DNA of 64,000 nt from Caenorhabditis remanei (lineage: Eukaryota > Nematoda > Chromadorea > Rhabditida > Rhabditidae): positions 15,748,001 through 15,812,000 of the forward strand of contig NC_071328.1 in assembly GCF_010183535.1 (NCBI RefSeq), in the 5' to 3' direction. Shown in pieces: positions 1-10,949 of the stretch (position 1 is its first letter; every line of letters starts with the position of its first letter). The notes below the pieces were generated by a model. It made no database searches and was not told the DNA's origin. It worked only from the letters and a program-made list of their open reading frames with translations. The translations under genes were made by a program, and so were the position numbers.

Positions 1-285
1 AAAATGCTTGAATGTCCCAAAAAATATTTCAATGTCCCAAAAATGCTTGAACGTCCCATAAAATGTTTAGACTTCCTCCTACACTAAAAGTCGCTGAAAA
101 TGTACATGAGACATCTAACTATTTTTTGGGACGTCTAAATATTCAAATCCAATTTTTGGGAATTCAAAGGATGTCTAAACATTTTATGGGACGTTTAAAG
201 GTTTTTTTGTGACGATTAAATGTTTTTTTGGGATATTCGAGTTTTCAAATGGCATCTAAACTGAAATAGAGCCCATCGTATTTCA
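1..285. repeat. Dispersed short repeat, GGGACGTCTAAA family
   Basis: The words TGGGACGTCTAAA, AACGTCCCA and relatives recur in both orientations every 20-40 bases, spaced by AT-rich sequence. The same words return at 32610-32730 and 33060-33190. I see no coding potential. It is a degenerate simple or transposon-derived repeat; the family is not identified. Confidence 0.6.
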
Positions 286-328
286 ACAATTGGGTGATTT
301 CTTCTATTCACAAATTTTCTATTTTCAG

Positions 329-724
329 GCTCGCCTATTCCCATCTCTGAGACTATTTCACGCTACTAATGTGGTAGTTCCCGGCGGAACCGGTAGTTTC
401 GTTCGTTTGTTTCCACGATTTATTGAAGAAGTGTATTTCTTGATCATTTCGGTTCAGGATTATGGTATTACAGAGATTACCCTGAAATACGCCAAAATAA
501 TCCAATTTTCAGTCCCGATTAACTCATTCAAAATTTTGAACGCAACATGGGATAACTCGGTGCCACTTTTACAAAAAACACAAAGTGTACCTAATGTTTA
601 TGGAATATGGTTCATGCCGGAGAAAAATTCTACCCAATTGAGATTTGATTACGATTATACGGGCAATACATCAACAGTTGTGCATATTCGAGTATATCAG
701 TATACGTCAGTTTACGGTAGTTAA
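329..724 (+). CDS. 3' exon of an unrecognised, possibly secreted protein gene (partial)
   Basis: An open frame follows a good acceptor (TTTTCAG ending at 328). It encodes about 131 residues rich in beta-prone and aromatic residues, with several N-x-S/T sites, and stops at 722-724. A minimal intron (717-754, GTAGTT...TTTTCAG) could bypass that stop and join an in-frame exon 755-810 ending in TGA, adding about 18 residues. The overall look (hydrophobic strands, glycosylation sites) recalls the extracellular CUB-like proteins of Caenorhabditis, but I found no diagnostic motif and do not assign a family. Upstream exons are not in the window; the sequence before 290 is repeat. This may be a genuine terminal exon or a fragment. 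Confidence 0.45.
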   Translation, partial: ARLFPSLRLFHATNVVVPGGTGSFVRLFPRFIEEVYFLIISVQDYGITEITLKYAKIIQFSVPINSFKILNATWDNSVPLLQKTQSVPNVYGIWFMPEKNSTQLRFDYDYTGNTSTVVHIRVYQYTSVYGS

Positions 725-1168
725 AAACTAATCAAAGCAAGTAACAATTTTCAGCGGATATCCCCCTGAGTGGCCTGCTTATACGGATTAATGTCGAGGG
801 TCGGTTGTGAGCAAAATTTATATGTTTAAATATATATTAAAGTTATCCCGGAAAAAAAATTGCATTTTTACACAAAAAAACCAGAGAAAAAAACAAATAT
901 ACAAGACAGGATGTACATACATGTGACTATTTAAGATATGTATATTGTGTTGTATTTGATCTTACGATAGATGAGTAATTATATAACATATAAGGAGATA
1001 ATCGATGACTTGAAAGGTAACTTCATTTTCATATCGTAAGAATGTTTTATTCACCGCTCAGATCGGGTACCTGGCCGTAGAAAGTCCTAGAAATTTCACA
1101 TTGGTATCTTATGTACAGTGCTGGTTTTTGGGGGCGGAGCTTAAAATGGAAAACAGTCTGAATATTTG
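725..1168. other. AT-rich intergenic stretch, nothing recognised
   Basis: Apart from the possible extra terminal exon at 755-810, this stretch has no splice-bounded open frame, RNA gene or clear palindrome that I can see. Confidence 0.4.
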
Positions 1169-1697
1169 TCAAGGCCCAGCCGATTCCAGCGCCGCAGGCA
1201 CCCCAGTCGATTCTAGCGCCACAGGCTCCCCAGACGATTCTAGCGCCACAGGCACCCCAGCCGATTTTAGCGCCGCAGGCACCCCAGACGATTCTAGCGC
1301 CACAGGCACCCCAGCCGATTTTAGCGCCGCAGGCACCCCAGACGATTCTAGCGCCGCAGGCACCCCAGTCGATTCTAGCGCCACAGGCACCCCAGCCGAT
1401 TTTAGCGCCGCAGGCACCCCAGACGATTCTAGCGCCGCAGGCACCCCAGACGATTCTAGCGCCACAGGCACCCCAGCCGATTTTAGCGCCGCAGGCACCC
1501 CAGCCGATTTTAGCGCCGCAGGCACCCCAGACGATTCTAGCGCCACAGGCACCCCAGCCGATTTTAGAGCCGCAGGCACCCCAGACGATTCTAGCGCCAC
1601 AGGCACCCTAGCCGATTCTAGCGCCACAGGCACCCCAGCCGATTCTAGCGCCGCAGGCACCCCAGCCGATTCTAGCGCCGCAGGCACCCCAACCGCG
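1169..1697 (+). repeat. 27-bp minisatellite array (largest plus-strand array)
   Basis: About nineteen tandem copies of a 27-base unit built from GCGCCGCAGGCACCCCAG followed by ACGATTCTA, with variants GCCACAGGC and CCGATTTTA. Because the unit is nine codons long, both strands stay open: a 9-residue Ser/Ala/Gly/Thr/Pro/Asp repeat on the plus strand and an Ala/Leu/Glu/Ser/Val/Pro repeat on the minus strand. No initiator context, splice signal or non-repeat extension supports translation, so I annotate it as satellite. Related arrays occur at more than a dozen other places in the window. Confidence 0.9.
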
Positions 1698-1739
1698 CTA
1701 CAAACCTAGCATAATGTTTTCAAAATTGAGCACAAAAAT

Positions 1740-1885
1740 ACATCCTGTCAAAAGTTACACTGACCACAATACACTGACAAAGTTACACTGACAAAATTTA
1801 CACTGACAAATTACACTGACCTCATCTTTAAAGTCGCAAATCTTTAAAAAGGTGTAATTACCGATATTTGGTCAGTGTATCAACA
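1740..1885. repeat. TACACTGACAAA word cluster
   Basis: Several near-adjacent copies of TTACACTGACAAA and TACACTGACCA, ending with the inverse TTGGTCAGTGTA. The same word is scattered at 7085-7150, 7285-7345, 37470-37510, 37628-37640, 38430-38455, 55180-55205, 56670-56730, 57515-57540, 59895-59950, 60353-60375 and 62108-62165. No gene is present. Confidence 0.7.
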
Positions 1886-2157
1886 AAGTTCGACAATTTC
1901 CCTCAATTACAGTTAACAATCGCGTAAAAATAAGAATAAAAAATGTAGATCTTTGTTTAAGCCGGGCCTTTACAAGCATGCTAAATAGAGAATTCTATCT
2001 ATGTTGTCACTAACAAAGACCTCCCACAGATGAAGATATATGCACTGACTCCATCGACTCTCCAAATCTCGTAGGAATCATTGGGCTTGTATACAACAAT
2101 GCTGAAATAAGAGAAATTCAGCTACAGATGTTTTCAGTGGAAAATGACCAACATTGA

Positions 2158-2485
2158 CAGTGTATTTCGGTGTCACCTTATTGTCCGACAAACTTAAGTT
2201 TATATAGGTTGGACAGAGCAAAAATTGCACATCATTTTTGTAGTTGACCATTTTTTTGTAGGGACACAACCAGGAAAGTTACAGATTGTTAAAGGAAAGA
2301 GCTCGGAAATTTATGCATCAGTCGGTTTCAGGGAGAAATGACTTTGACAACCTGTAACTTTCTACATAGTGTCCCTACAAAAAAATGGTCAATTACAAAA
2401 ATGATGTGCTATTTTTGCTCTGTTCAGCCCATACAAAATTGAGTTTATCGGACAATCGGGTAACACCGAAATACACTTTTTTTCG
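2158..2485. mobile_element. Palindromic MITE-like element, ~0.33 kb
   Basis: The left arm, from AGTGTATTTCGGTG through GTTGACCATTTTTTTGTAGG, is repeated inverted on the right from CCTACAAAAAAATGGTC to CACCGAAATACACT. Arms of roughly 120 bases flank an unpaired centre. There is no coding capacity, so it looks like a non-autonomous terminal-inverted-repeat element. It lies just downstream of the F-box gene, where that gene's missing last exon would be expected. Confidence 0.7.
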
Positions 2486-2544
2486 CTAAAACAGTCATAA
2501 CCTTTTGAGCGGTACTGTAGCTACCGTAACCCATAAGTCAGAAC

Positions 2545-3780
2545 TTACTCTTCTCTGCCAACCTTTACTCTATTCTTCATCTCTTCTATCAACTCGTTGA
2601 ATATCGTTTGTAGATCAAATTTTCCCTCCAACTGAAACTCCTTAAATTTCCAATTTGATACCATCCAATTCCTAAAGAACTTCTTCAGCTCCTCAGTGCT
2701 CTTGGGTACTCGAAGGATTTCAATTGTTTTGCAATCCATTATTTCTTCCGAGAACTCCCAAAAGAGCCCACAAGACCGCATTCGAAATTTGTCAATTTGT
2801 TGTCCAGTGCTCCGGATGATAGAGTTTATTTCTTGTTGAGAAGCCTTGTAAAACTTCATTTCTGTCAAATCAATTTCGAAAATATCCTTCAAAAAGTTCA
2901 AAGTTTTTCGAAATGCTTCACAGACATCCGTGTGATTAAAAATCGCCCATCTTTCCTCATAGCTCAGCACCATTTCTTCTGGAATTTCCTCCATTTCCTC
3001 GCAAATCTTGAGCAACATTAAAGACGACATCATTCCGTTACTCCCAGACAAATAGAATAGGTAATACGGGGGGCGTTCTTGTGTAAACGCTGTTTTCACA
3101 CGTTGGTATCTGGTGATTTGACGGACAATGATTCCGGATTTTCGGGAGGTTTGGTAGAGGGCGATTCTGGAAAAAATGGATGTAAAAAATGAAAATTGAA
3201 ATTAATTAGAGCGCACTCATCAAGGGTGCCTGCGGCGCTAGAATAGGCTGGGGTGCCTGCGGCGCTAGAATCGGCTGGGGTGCCTGTGGCGCTAGAATCG
3301 GCTGGGGCGCCTGCGGCGCTAGAATCGGCTGGGGCGCCTGCGGCGCTAGAATCGGCTGGTGCGCCTTCGCCGCGAAAATGATGAGGGGGTGGGGGGGGAG
3401 GAGAGGATCTTATTGAAACAGCTATCTTTAAAGGCGCGCATCTAAAAAGTGGGCGGAGCAAGCAAAACACAAACAAATGTAAAATTATAGATAAAAACCT
3501 GGGCTACATTTTTGTTGTTGACAATTTTTTGATAGCTCCGCCTACTTTTCAGATATGCGCCTTTAAAGGCGGGAGAGGGAAAGCGCGCGCTTAAAAGCCT
3601 CTCGTTCTTTAAAGTTGCATATCTCAAAAGTGGGCGGAGCTATCAAAAAAGTGTCAACTACAAAAATAGAGCTCTTGTTTTGATCTACACAATAACTTAC
3701 ATTTCCACAGGTGGCATCAATTTCAACACTTCTCTGAATACGACTTGAGGAAGTCGTTGAATAGGAAAACCTTTTAGCAT
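2545..3780 (-). CDS. F-box / FBA-domain protein gene, two exons, last exon missing
   Basis: Model: exon 1 3780-3701, exon 2 3166-2545. Exon 1 (26 codons plus two bases) carries the F-box start FPIQRLPQVVFREVLKLM and ends at AT|GTAAGT. Exon 2 opens after TTTTTTCCAG and continues in frame with a ~205-residue FBA-type region. Family members are substrate adaptors of SCF ubiquitin ligases; that role is inferred from family. The two other FBA loci here (36751-39437 and 58969-59837) share the intron positions and phases and have a third exon containing FRVKR or YRVKR. In this copy the matching donor GA|GTAAGT lies at 2549/2548, but I find no third exon downstream. If unspliced, translation stops at TAA 2547-2545, giving about 233 residues. 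Intron 1 is swollen by a minisatellite and MITEs. It is either a truncated functional gene or an early pseudogene. Confidence 0.75.
3219..3378 (-). repeat. 27-bp minisatellite array in intron of the F-box gene
   Basis: About six units in the orientation GGGTGCCTGCGGCGCTAG, the reverse complement of the 1169-1697 array. It ends beside a MITE arm, the usual arrangement in this window. It sits wholly within intron 1 of the F-box gene. Confidence 0.9.
3425..3650. mobile_element. MITE cluster (ATATCTCAAAAGTGGGCGGAGC family)
   Basis: A full palindrome at about 3425-3575 starts CTTTAAAGGCGCGCATCT with TGGGCGGAGC and ends GATAGCTCCGCC...ATATGCGCCTTTAAAGG. A further half-element (CATATCTCAAAAGTGGGCGG) lies at 3618-3645. 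This is the most numerous element in the window. Termini carry TTTAAA. No coding capacity. Confidence 0.85.
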
Positions 3781-4590
3781 TGTTTTTTAATAGAATAGAC
3801 AAACGAACACAAAATGGGGAAAAGGAGGTAAATGAGGGGTGGGGTCATTTTGTCATACCACTTGTCCGGATTATGTAATTAGCCTAATTAGTATGCGGGC
3901 CCGCCTGAATATCTAGATAGGATCTACCTTCTGGAGGGGGAATAAGAGGGACAGCTGCTCTTACGGGACTAATTAGTAGGTAAAAGCGACACATGGGCAA
4001 TTATCTCAAACAAGATTCCTATCTAGGCAAAAATTCATTCGAGAAGATTCTAGGCCACGTGACGTCATCGGTCAGTCGGATTACCGTGATTTTTGTATAA
4101 CTGTTCAGATTTTTTGTTGTAGCAGAGGGCACTGTAGCAATATTATCTCGTGACTGTTGCTGTAAAAGCTGCGTATAATGACAAATGAAGAAAAGTAAAA
4201 ATTTAATATGTTTATTGGTGAACAAATGAAAAAAACCAATTATCTAGATTTAAATTGCAGATACAGATAATGCTTTGTACTTGTCGGTCATTGCCTGAAG
4301 ATTTTGATCCGAAACATCGTGTGAGAATATAATTTTTTTCGGAAATCAATTCTATAACTGAAATTTATATAAAAATAAGTCCCCTGGCCTAGGATCCGTC
4401 ACCTCGGCCACAGTGGTATCGCAACACGAATCGACACAAAATTTTATTGAATTTTTCAATTTTCAATCGGTTTTTTTCTATTGGTTTTTTTCTAAACAAT
4501 GAAAATTTTTGTCAATATTTAAGACTGTGACAAAGTTTAGAAAATTACACTTTTCTATTGTAGTAATTTTTTTCAAACGATTATACCCCT
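3781..4590. other. Intergenic region, nothing recognised
   Basis: This is the upstream side of the F-box gene. It has mixed AT-rich sequence without a splice-bounded frame. Around 4385-4440 is a fragment (GGCCTAGGATCCGTCACCTC) of a repeat seen again at 56750-56810. Confidence 0.4.
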
Positions 4591-4800
4591 CTCCCGATGC
4601 TACAGTACTCCCCCAATCTGGAATGTAACATTTTTTCAAACTACAGTACCTCTTCTTACGATCCTACAGTTTCCCTGATCCCGAATTTCGGATCTTCTCA
4701 AACTACAGTACCCCCCGATCTGGAATGTAACATTTTTTCAAACTACAGTACCCCTTCTTACAATCCTAAAGTTTCCTTGAATCTAACATATTTTAGTCAG
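4590..4800. repeat. Tandem ~100-bp duplication containing CTACAGTA words
   Basis: The block ATCTGGAATGTAACA followed by TTTTTTCAAACTACAGTACC occurs twice, at about 4614 and 4711. The words CTACAGTACC and CTACAGTTTCC alternate between them. An open frame across it is only a product of the repetition. Confidence 0.7.
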
Positions 4801-5199
4801 TAAGGGATCGCCATTTGGATATCTCTCTCTCTCTCTTTCTCTCTCTATTTTTTTCTCCCCAAACATACATCTGAAACTATTCTAGAATTTCTTGTATCCT
4901 TTCTTAGGATTACTCTGTCATTTTGGATTAAAAAATTTATTTATCCCACATTTCAGAAAATCAGATTTCATCAAAACTTAGCAACAATCAGATTGACGTT
5001 TTACAACAAATCAAATAATTTCAGTTACTTTTGAGTTACAAGAAAAGAAGCAAATTAGGAGACAGATAATTGATTCAGATAAAACAGAAAAAGAACGATC
5101 AATTAGATCAGGTGGGAATCTCGTTTAAAGAACAATCAAATGGTTGTTACGGTGGAACTGTGCCAATATTGTAACTTTTAATAATGACAATGGAAGAAA

Positions 5200-5525
5200 A
5201 GTAAAAATTTAATATATTTATTAAAATGAAGATCCTGTTGATATATCTTTTTTTAGCTTCATCTCGCCTCCTTGCTTCAAATTTTTCCTCATCATCAGCC
5301 TCATCTAGCACTCTCATACTGCATGCATGATTACATGGGCATCTGCAATGAGTTAAATTTAAAAAAAAACTATTAATATTTAAAATTAGCTTTGAAAGGA
5401 CACAACTTACTCCGCGCCACAAACGAAGAGCATTGTATTGGTTCATCATGTTCGGCCATCACATTTTTTCCGCTTTTTCTATCCATTTTTTGTCTCATTC
5501 GGAAGTAAGCCACAGCCTGTAAACA
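5200..5525 (-). pseudogene. Possible two-exon 3' gene fragment, charged C-terminus
   Basis: On the minus strand GTTTACAG at about 5522 precedes an open stretch encoding YFRMRQKMDRKSGKNVMAEH and ending at a GTAAGTTG donor near 5409. A second acceptor (CATTGCAG near 5344) precedes a stretch with a CxC...HxC cluster, then DEADDEEKFEARRRDEAKKR, followed by AATAAA. The donor and acceptor phases do not join the two charged frames without a stop, so I treat this as gene debris. It could belong with the PHD-like exon at 6346-6462 on the same strand. No family is assigned. Confidence 0.3.
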
Positions 5526-5539
5526 AAATGAGTATAATA

Positions 5540-6300
5540 TCAAAAAATAAGTTGGTGGCCTAGTAATCCGACGTTTGAAAAAGTTAGTCCCCCGTCCAAA
5601 TTTTTGCGGTTTTTTGACCATTTTTTAGCTTTTTTCTCATAAAAAACGTTTTTGCACAATTTTCCTTTTGAAACAGCAAGAAAAGTTGGTGGGCCAGTGA
5701 TGGCCTAGAAATCCGAGTTTTGAAAAAGTTAGTCCCCCGGTCAAAAATAGCCCATAATCACCAAATTAGGCCGAATGGCTGGTAAATTCGAATTCAGTTT
5801 CAAAAGATCTTTGAAATGAGTATAATATCGAAAAATAAGTTGGCGGCCTAGAAATCCAAATTTTGAAAAAGTTAGTCCCCCGTTCTAATTTCATTGTTTT
5901 CGCGGTTTTTTGACCATTTTTCAGCTTTTTTCTCATAAAAAAGTTTTTGCACGACTTTCCTAACAGCAAGAAAAGTTAGTGGGCGAGTAATGGCCTAGAA
6001 ATCCGAATTTCGGAAAAGTTAGTCCCCCGGTCAAAAATAGCCCATAATCACCAAATTAGGCCGAATGGCTGGTAAATTCGAATTCAGTTTCAAAAGATCT
6101 TTGAAATGAGTATAATATCGAAAAATAAGTTGGTGGCCTAGAAATCCAAATTTTGAAAAAGTTAGTCCCCTGTCCAAGTTTCGTTGTTTTTGCTCTTTTT
6201 CTGCGATTTTTCACTATTTTCGATACTTTTGAATAGCTTACGCTTGGTATAATCTTTAAAACACCATGGCCTAGAAATCCGAATTTCGGAAAGGTTAGTC
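5540..6300. repeat. Tandem ~300-bp repeat (GAAAAAGTTAGTCCCCCG family)
   Basis: The block ATAGCCCATAATCACCAAAT then TAGGCCGAATGGCTGGTAAA through AAGTTAGTCCCC appears at about 5740-5885 and again at 6035-6175, with shorter relatives at 5540-5600 and 6600-6650. Inverted relatives occur at 8900-9290. It shares the words GGCCTAGAAATCC and AGTTAGTCCCC throughout. Confidence 0.75.
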
Positions 6301-6345
6301 TCTTACGATTTCCCACGAAACCTTCGTTGTTCCGTTCCATCCATT

Positions 6346-6462
6346 CTAAGCGTCTTCTGTCGGCTGGTTGCCACTGCAAACGAAGTGTCCCTCCAAGTTT
6401 GAACTGAGCCTGACGCAGCACGCGTGGAACTGTTTTCGACACTCCCGGCACTTGATCTTGAT
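6346..6462 (-). pseudogene. PHD-finger-like exon fragment
   Basis: After an acceptor (ATATGCAG, exon from 6462) the frame reads KCRECRKQFHACCVRL, then a hydrophobic/aromatic segment and a final Cys (HFVCSG). This matches the second half of a PHD or RING-like zinc finger (Cys-x2-Cys, His-x2-Cys, then a C-terminal Cys). PHD fingers read histone tails; that is family knowledge only. The frame ends at TAG 6348-6346 shortly after the last Cys. No upstream exon with the first zinc-ligand half was found within the repeats on its 5' side. Likely a captured or decayed exon. Confidence 0.45.
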
Positions 6463-6699
6463 CTGCATATAAGAATTTTTGAGAAACATCGGGAAAATTC
6501 GGTGGAAATGTGTAGTTTTTGAGCTGAAAATCGATGAAACTAGGTTCAAAAATGGCTTAAAATCAAACAATTAAGCCAGGAGACTGGAAAATTCGGATTC
6601 AGCGTGAAAAAATCTAGAAATCCAAAGTTTGAAAAAGTTAGTCCCCCGACCGAATTCCGTTGTTTTTACTATTCTTCAGCGATTTTTTTTTCCGTTTTT

Positions 6700-6849
6700 G
6701 TAAAATTCCCTCACCGTCAAAAGGATTATCAAGAATACGACTTGATGCGATACCCGTTCCTCGACGTTCAGCAAATGTTCGAGATCTATCTGTTCAATAT
6801 GACAATTAATTCTCGTTCCCCCCATTTTTCCCCATACCTTCGGACTTAA
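6700..6849 (+). pseudogene. Possible C-terminal coding fragment
   Basis: An open frame with natural-looking composition (YDLMRYPFLDVQQMFEIYLF) ends at TAA 6847-6849, and AATAAATAAA follows near 6950. No clear splice acceptor precedes it within the repeat; CTTCAG at about 6680 is the nearest. I do not recognise the family. It may be a 3' exon remnant or chance. Confidence 0.25.
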
Positions 6850-7549
6850 TATCTTGCTTTCCTCTTATTTCGCCCTCCTACCAGGTCTTTAGCCTCGTGA
6901 GGGGCATGATCCGGACTCCTGTTTAATTTGCATGATTTATATTCCAGTCAATAAATAAATTAAATAAACTTCCAAGCATCCTCCTTTTCTCGTGGAATTT
7001 CTGCAATAAAAAATTTCTAGTAATTTGAGACTGAAATCTTGATTTTTTGACTGAAATTGGAATAAAGGGTTAAATCGTCTTCAATTAGTTACACTGATCA
7101 TACATCAAATATGGACAGTGTATTAATTTTGTCAGTGTAACATTTAGTGCAATCGCTCATCTTTAAAGGCGTATATCTCAAAAGTGGGCGGAGCTATCAA
7201 AAAGTTGTCAACTGCAAAATGAAGATCTGACTTTGCGCTACAAAACTAGTATAAACTTTTTAAAATTGAGCAAAAAAATAAATCGTGGCACACTGTCAAA
7301 TGTTACACTGACCAAAATACAGTGACCAAATTACACTGACAAAGTCATCTTTAAAGGCACAGATCTTTAAAAATCAACAAAATTCGACTATTTCCCTTAA
7401 TTACAGATAAAAATTGTGGAAAATTTTAATAATTATTCTAGTAAAATAAATAAAAATTACCAAAAAGCGATCCAGGAACATCTCATACCAATAAATATAA
7501 TTTAGCTGAAAAAAATTTTTGAATCAATTGAAATCAATCAAATAAAACT

Positions 7550-8500
7550 CACAATTCACAAAAAATCAATAATATCCATAGCTGTCGACCGAACCATTCA
7601 GTAGGTAGTCTTAGGTTTAGTTACCCTGAAAGTTGAAAAAGATTGATATTCAAAAAATTCAAAGAGAAAAACGATAAAAGTTGGAGATGAGGAAAACGAA
7701 ACGACTGTCATTCGCATAGGTCACCACAATCTCTCTTTTGTTTTTCTCTGTTTCTCTAATCTATTTTCTACAGTATCCATTTCATTGCACCGGCGTTTTC
7801 TCTGTTTCTCTCCACTCTTAACACTATTTCTCCTCTTTTTGGGAGAGCCACGAGGAGAAGAAGGGCCATCAGAGGAAGACAACAGAATAATATGGTCTTC
7901 TTGGACGCCTTCGGCGCACAATATATAGATGCGAGAGGGAGGAAGATGAGAGACGCAGAGGCGTACTTTTGGCAGCATAACTTTGAAGCGTTATATCTCA
8001 AAAGTGGGCGGAGCTAGTGAAAAATTGTTAACAGCAAAAACCAAGATCAGAGTGTGATCTATGTTTTTGTAGTTGACAACTTTTCGATTGCTCCACCCAT
8101 TTTTGAGGTATGCGCCTTTAAAGTATGACAGCGCTCTCTCTCTCTCTCTCTCTGTTTCAATAGAACGTTCTCGATAGATTAGTCACAAGGCGAATTGTTG
8201 ATTTTTTGGAGGGGTAGATGACGTTCGCTGGCATCCCCCTTGTTCTGCCTCTCACAAACTGAAGAGAAATAGTGTGGAAAGAGGAGAGACGCAGATGACA
8301 ATAGACCTGTGTGGTGATCTATGCAAGGACAGTCGTTTCGTTTTCCTCATTTCATTTTTCTCCAATTTTTATCGATTTTCTCTTCGAATTTTACTCTAAT
8401 CAATATGTTTTAACTTTTAGGGTAACTAAACCGAGACTACCTACTGAATGGTTCGGTCGACAGCTATGGATATTATTGATTTTTTGTGAATTGTGAGTTT
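7550..8500. mobile_element. Inverted-repeat unit carrying the GGTAACTAAACC exon-like sequence
   Basis: The segment 7550-7730 is the inverted counterpart of 8312-8500. Both contain the block CTACCTACTGAATGGTTCGG with GTCGAC and the stretch AGTCGTTTCGTTTTCCTC. The centre holds a MITE (about 7990-8125) and a CT microsatellite (8131-8155). The right arm has a clean acceptor TTTTAG before GGTAACTAAACC and a donor GTGAGT after GAATT. Related single copies lie at 11611, 30019, 33673 and 62012. Confidence 0.65.
7990..8125. mobile_element. MITE (ATATCTCAAAAGTGGGCGGAGC family), full palindrome
   Basis: It begins TATATCTCAAAAGTGGGCGG, has arms continuing to the CAAAAACCAAGATC region, and ends GATTGCTCCACCC...ATGCGCCTTTAAAG. 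Non-coding. Confidence 0.85.
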
Positions 8501-8740
8501 TATTTGATTGATTTTAACTAATTAAACACTTTTTTTGCAGCTAAGTTATATTATTGAGTATCAGGAGACGTGGAAATGAGAAATCTTGATCCGACAAAAA
8601 AACACTGTGGACAAAAATGGAAAACCCATTATTTTTGAAGAAGAAGACATCAGGAACGATTAAACTGTCGTTGGTGATATCTTGAGTAAGTTTTTAGAGT
8701 GATTATTCATAATTTTGAAAAAAAGACAGTGTTTTTTCAG

Positions 8741-8857
8741 CATCACCAACCAGAGCTCAGTCGATGTATGAAAATCAACCATCTACAAGTGAAGCACATC
8801 ATTTGTCTTTCGATAATAATGTCCCGAGTACTTCAGTGCAAAATCGGAAAAAAACAG
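8741..8857 (+). CDS. Candidate internal exon, Ser/Thr-rich (8.7-10.1 kb gene copy)
   Basis: The exon is bounded by GTTTTTTCAG and a GTTCGT donor. The frame reads SMYENQPSTSEAHHLSF and continues open to the donor. Composition is polar and disordered. It could be spliced to 10068-10127, a terminal exon that recurs at 28557-28634. No domain recognised. Confidence 0.35.
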
Positions 8858-9303
8858 GTTCGTAAAATTTGATATTTTGAAAAAAAAAACCGGAAAAATC
8901 GCCGAAAAACAGCAAAAACAACGAAATTTGTACGGGGACTAACTTTTCCAATGTTTGCATTTCTAGGCCCTCAACCTTTTTTTTTTTGATATTATACTCA
9001 TCTCAATGCTCTTTTTAAACTAAATCCGAAATTTCAGTCTCCTGGCCTAATTTTGTGATTTTAGGCCAGTTTTGTTTCCGGGGGACTAGCTTTCCTAATT
9101 TCGGATTTCTAGGCCATCAACCTATTTTTCGCTATTATAATTATTTCGAAGCTCTTTTCACGCCGAATCCAAATTTTCCAGTCTCCTGGCCTGTTGACCA
9201 TTTTTGAACATAGTTTCATCGATTTTCAGCTCAAAAGCCACTATTTCTGCTGAATTTTCGCTCATTTCCACCAAATTTTCCCGATTATCCCCGCCAACCA
9301 TTT

Positions 9304-9432
9304 TTGCGCCGAAGGCACCCTAGCCGATTCTAGCGCCGAAGGCGCTCCAGACCATTCTAGCGCCGCAGGCACCCCAGGCGATTTCTGCGCCGCAGGCACC
9401 CCAGAAGATTCTAGCACCGTCGGCACATTTAA
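9304..9432 (+). repeat. 27-bp minisatellite array (short)
   Basis: About four or five diverged units (GCGCCGCAGGCACCCCAG and GCGCCGAAGGCGCTCCAG). Frames through it are period-driven. Confidence 0.85.
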
Positions 9433-10067
9433 AGCTACTTGGTCAGTGAAGTTCAGGATCCGTGTACACCGCAGCCCATAGTAATGCTGGGAGCCCCAAA
9501 CTTTAAAGGGATATCTCATATCTCAAAAATGGGAGGAGCTATCAAAAAGTTGTCAACTACAAAAATGTAGCCCTAGCCTTGATATGTTTCAAAAAATAAA
9601 TTGTAAGCTAGTAAACCAAAATCTGGCTCCGTCACGAGCATTCAAAAAAACACCCATTCTAAGTACATAATTTCCAGGCGCATCATTTGACGTTCCAAAC
9701 CATACTTTATTTTGAAAAAATGTATTCTAAATGATAAAATAATAAATTTTTTGTTTTCCAGTAAGAAGACATGGGGCGCCTCAGACGCGTTTTCTCACTG
9801 CAACATTATTGGTGAATAATTTGAAGCTATTTTGACTTGGTGACTAAAAAAAAGGAATAGTCATTTTCTTCCAACAAAATAGTTTTTGAAACTTCAACAT
9901 TTCAGGAGAATAGCAGATCTAAAACGTCACTATCAAGTTCACTTCAAAAAAGCACCCAAAGAGTTTGTAACAATCCACTCTCCACTGCAGTTGCGATTGA
10001 AAATGAAGAGGTTTATTTTGAAAAAAATGTTTTCTAAATGATAAAATAATAAAGTTTTGTTTTCCAG

Positions 10068-10127
10068 GAAGACGGCATGCAAAGAGGAAACGCGACACCT
10101 GAACTGCTTCAAAAGATCAAAATTTGA
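10068..10127 (+). CDS. Terminal exon of the 8.7-10.1 kb gene copy
   Basis: It follows TTTTCCAG and encodes 19 residues ending ATPELLQKIKI before TGA. The same terminal exon, with one insertion, is found at 28557-28634 at the end of the triplicated-exon gene. This marks 9.6-10.3 kb as part of the segmental duplication and suggests both copies end a related gene. Confidence 0.45.
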   Translation, partial: EDGMQRGNATPELLQKIKI

Positions 10128-10587
10128 AGAAGAAATCGATTGTCTTCACCAACCTGAATATGAAACGGGGCAATATCATTGCCCTGAAGAACGCTGCAAC
10201 ATTATTGGTGAATAATTTGAAGAAAATTTTCTAATTTCAATTTTTGCGTCATACTACTCAGAAATTATTTTATTTATGTTATTTTTGTTATATCTTCTTT
10301 TTGTGTCTTACCGCTTTTTAGAAAAATACTTGTAATTCCACGATAGTTTTTTCTTAATGCTCTCAAAAAAAAGTACAACATTGAGTCCTCCCGTATTAAA
10401 TCAGACACAAAAAACTGGTTGAGATATAGTTTTTGGTCATTTTTAGGGTGCCTGGGGTGCCTGCGGCGCAAGAATCGGCTGGGGTGCCTGTCGCGTTTGC
10501 AAGTCTTCGGTCTTGTTGTATTTTCGAATCACAAAGTTACAGTACCTCAAATTGTAGTTTTTTTTTTCAAAATTCAAAAAAACTTTA

Positions 10588-10890
10588 AAAACGCATATCT
10601 CAAAAGTGGGCGGAGCTACTAAAATATAGTAAACTGTAAAAATAAAGAATAACTCTCGCGCTACATTTTTGCAGTTGACACCTTCTTGATAGCTGCGCCC
10701 ACTTCTGAGATATACACCTTTAAAGATGCCTGCGGTGCTAGAATTGATGAGCTGGCACTTTTTATTGGCGAAAATGGGATTGATAATTACAGTATACTAA
10801 AATTAAGGCATGACTATATAGTGCATGTTCTGAGCTACGTTTTTGTAGTTGTCACTTTTTCAATAGCTCCGCCCACTTTTGAGATATGCG
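10588..10890. mobile_element. MITE cluster beside minisatellite
   Basis: A palindrome at about 10588-10728 (ATATCTCAAAAGTGGGCGGA ... GATATACACCTTTAAAG) is followed by a half-element near 10860-10890 (CTCCGCCCACTTTTGAGATA). The minisatellite array begins about 60 bases later. Confidence 0.8.
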
Positions 10891-10949
10891 CCTTTAAATA
10901 TACCTGTTTCAACAAAATCCTCTACTCCCTCCTCGCTATCAAAACCGTT

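Noticed and set aside
20..260. Possible CRISPR-like regularity of the GGGACGTCTAAA words
   Set aside because: Unit lengths and orientations vary, spacers are not unique, and the genome is eukaryotic.
1101..1709. Long open frames on both strands with Ala/Gly/Thr/Pro/Asp or Ala/Leu/Glu/Ser repeats
   Set aside because: They are products of the 27-bp period (nine codons). The same happens at 34762-35316, 38424-38765, 10686-11252 and 55881-56207; no start context or splice support exists.
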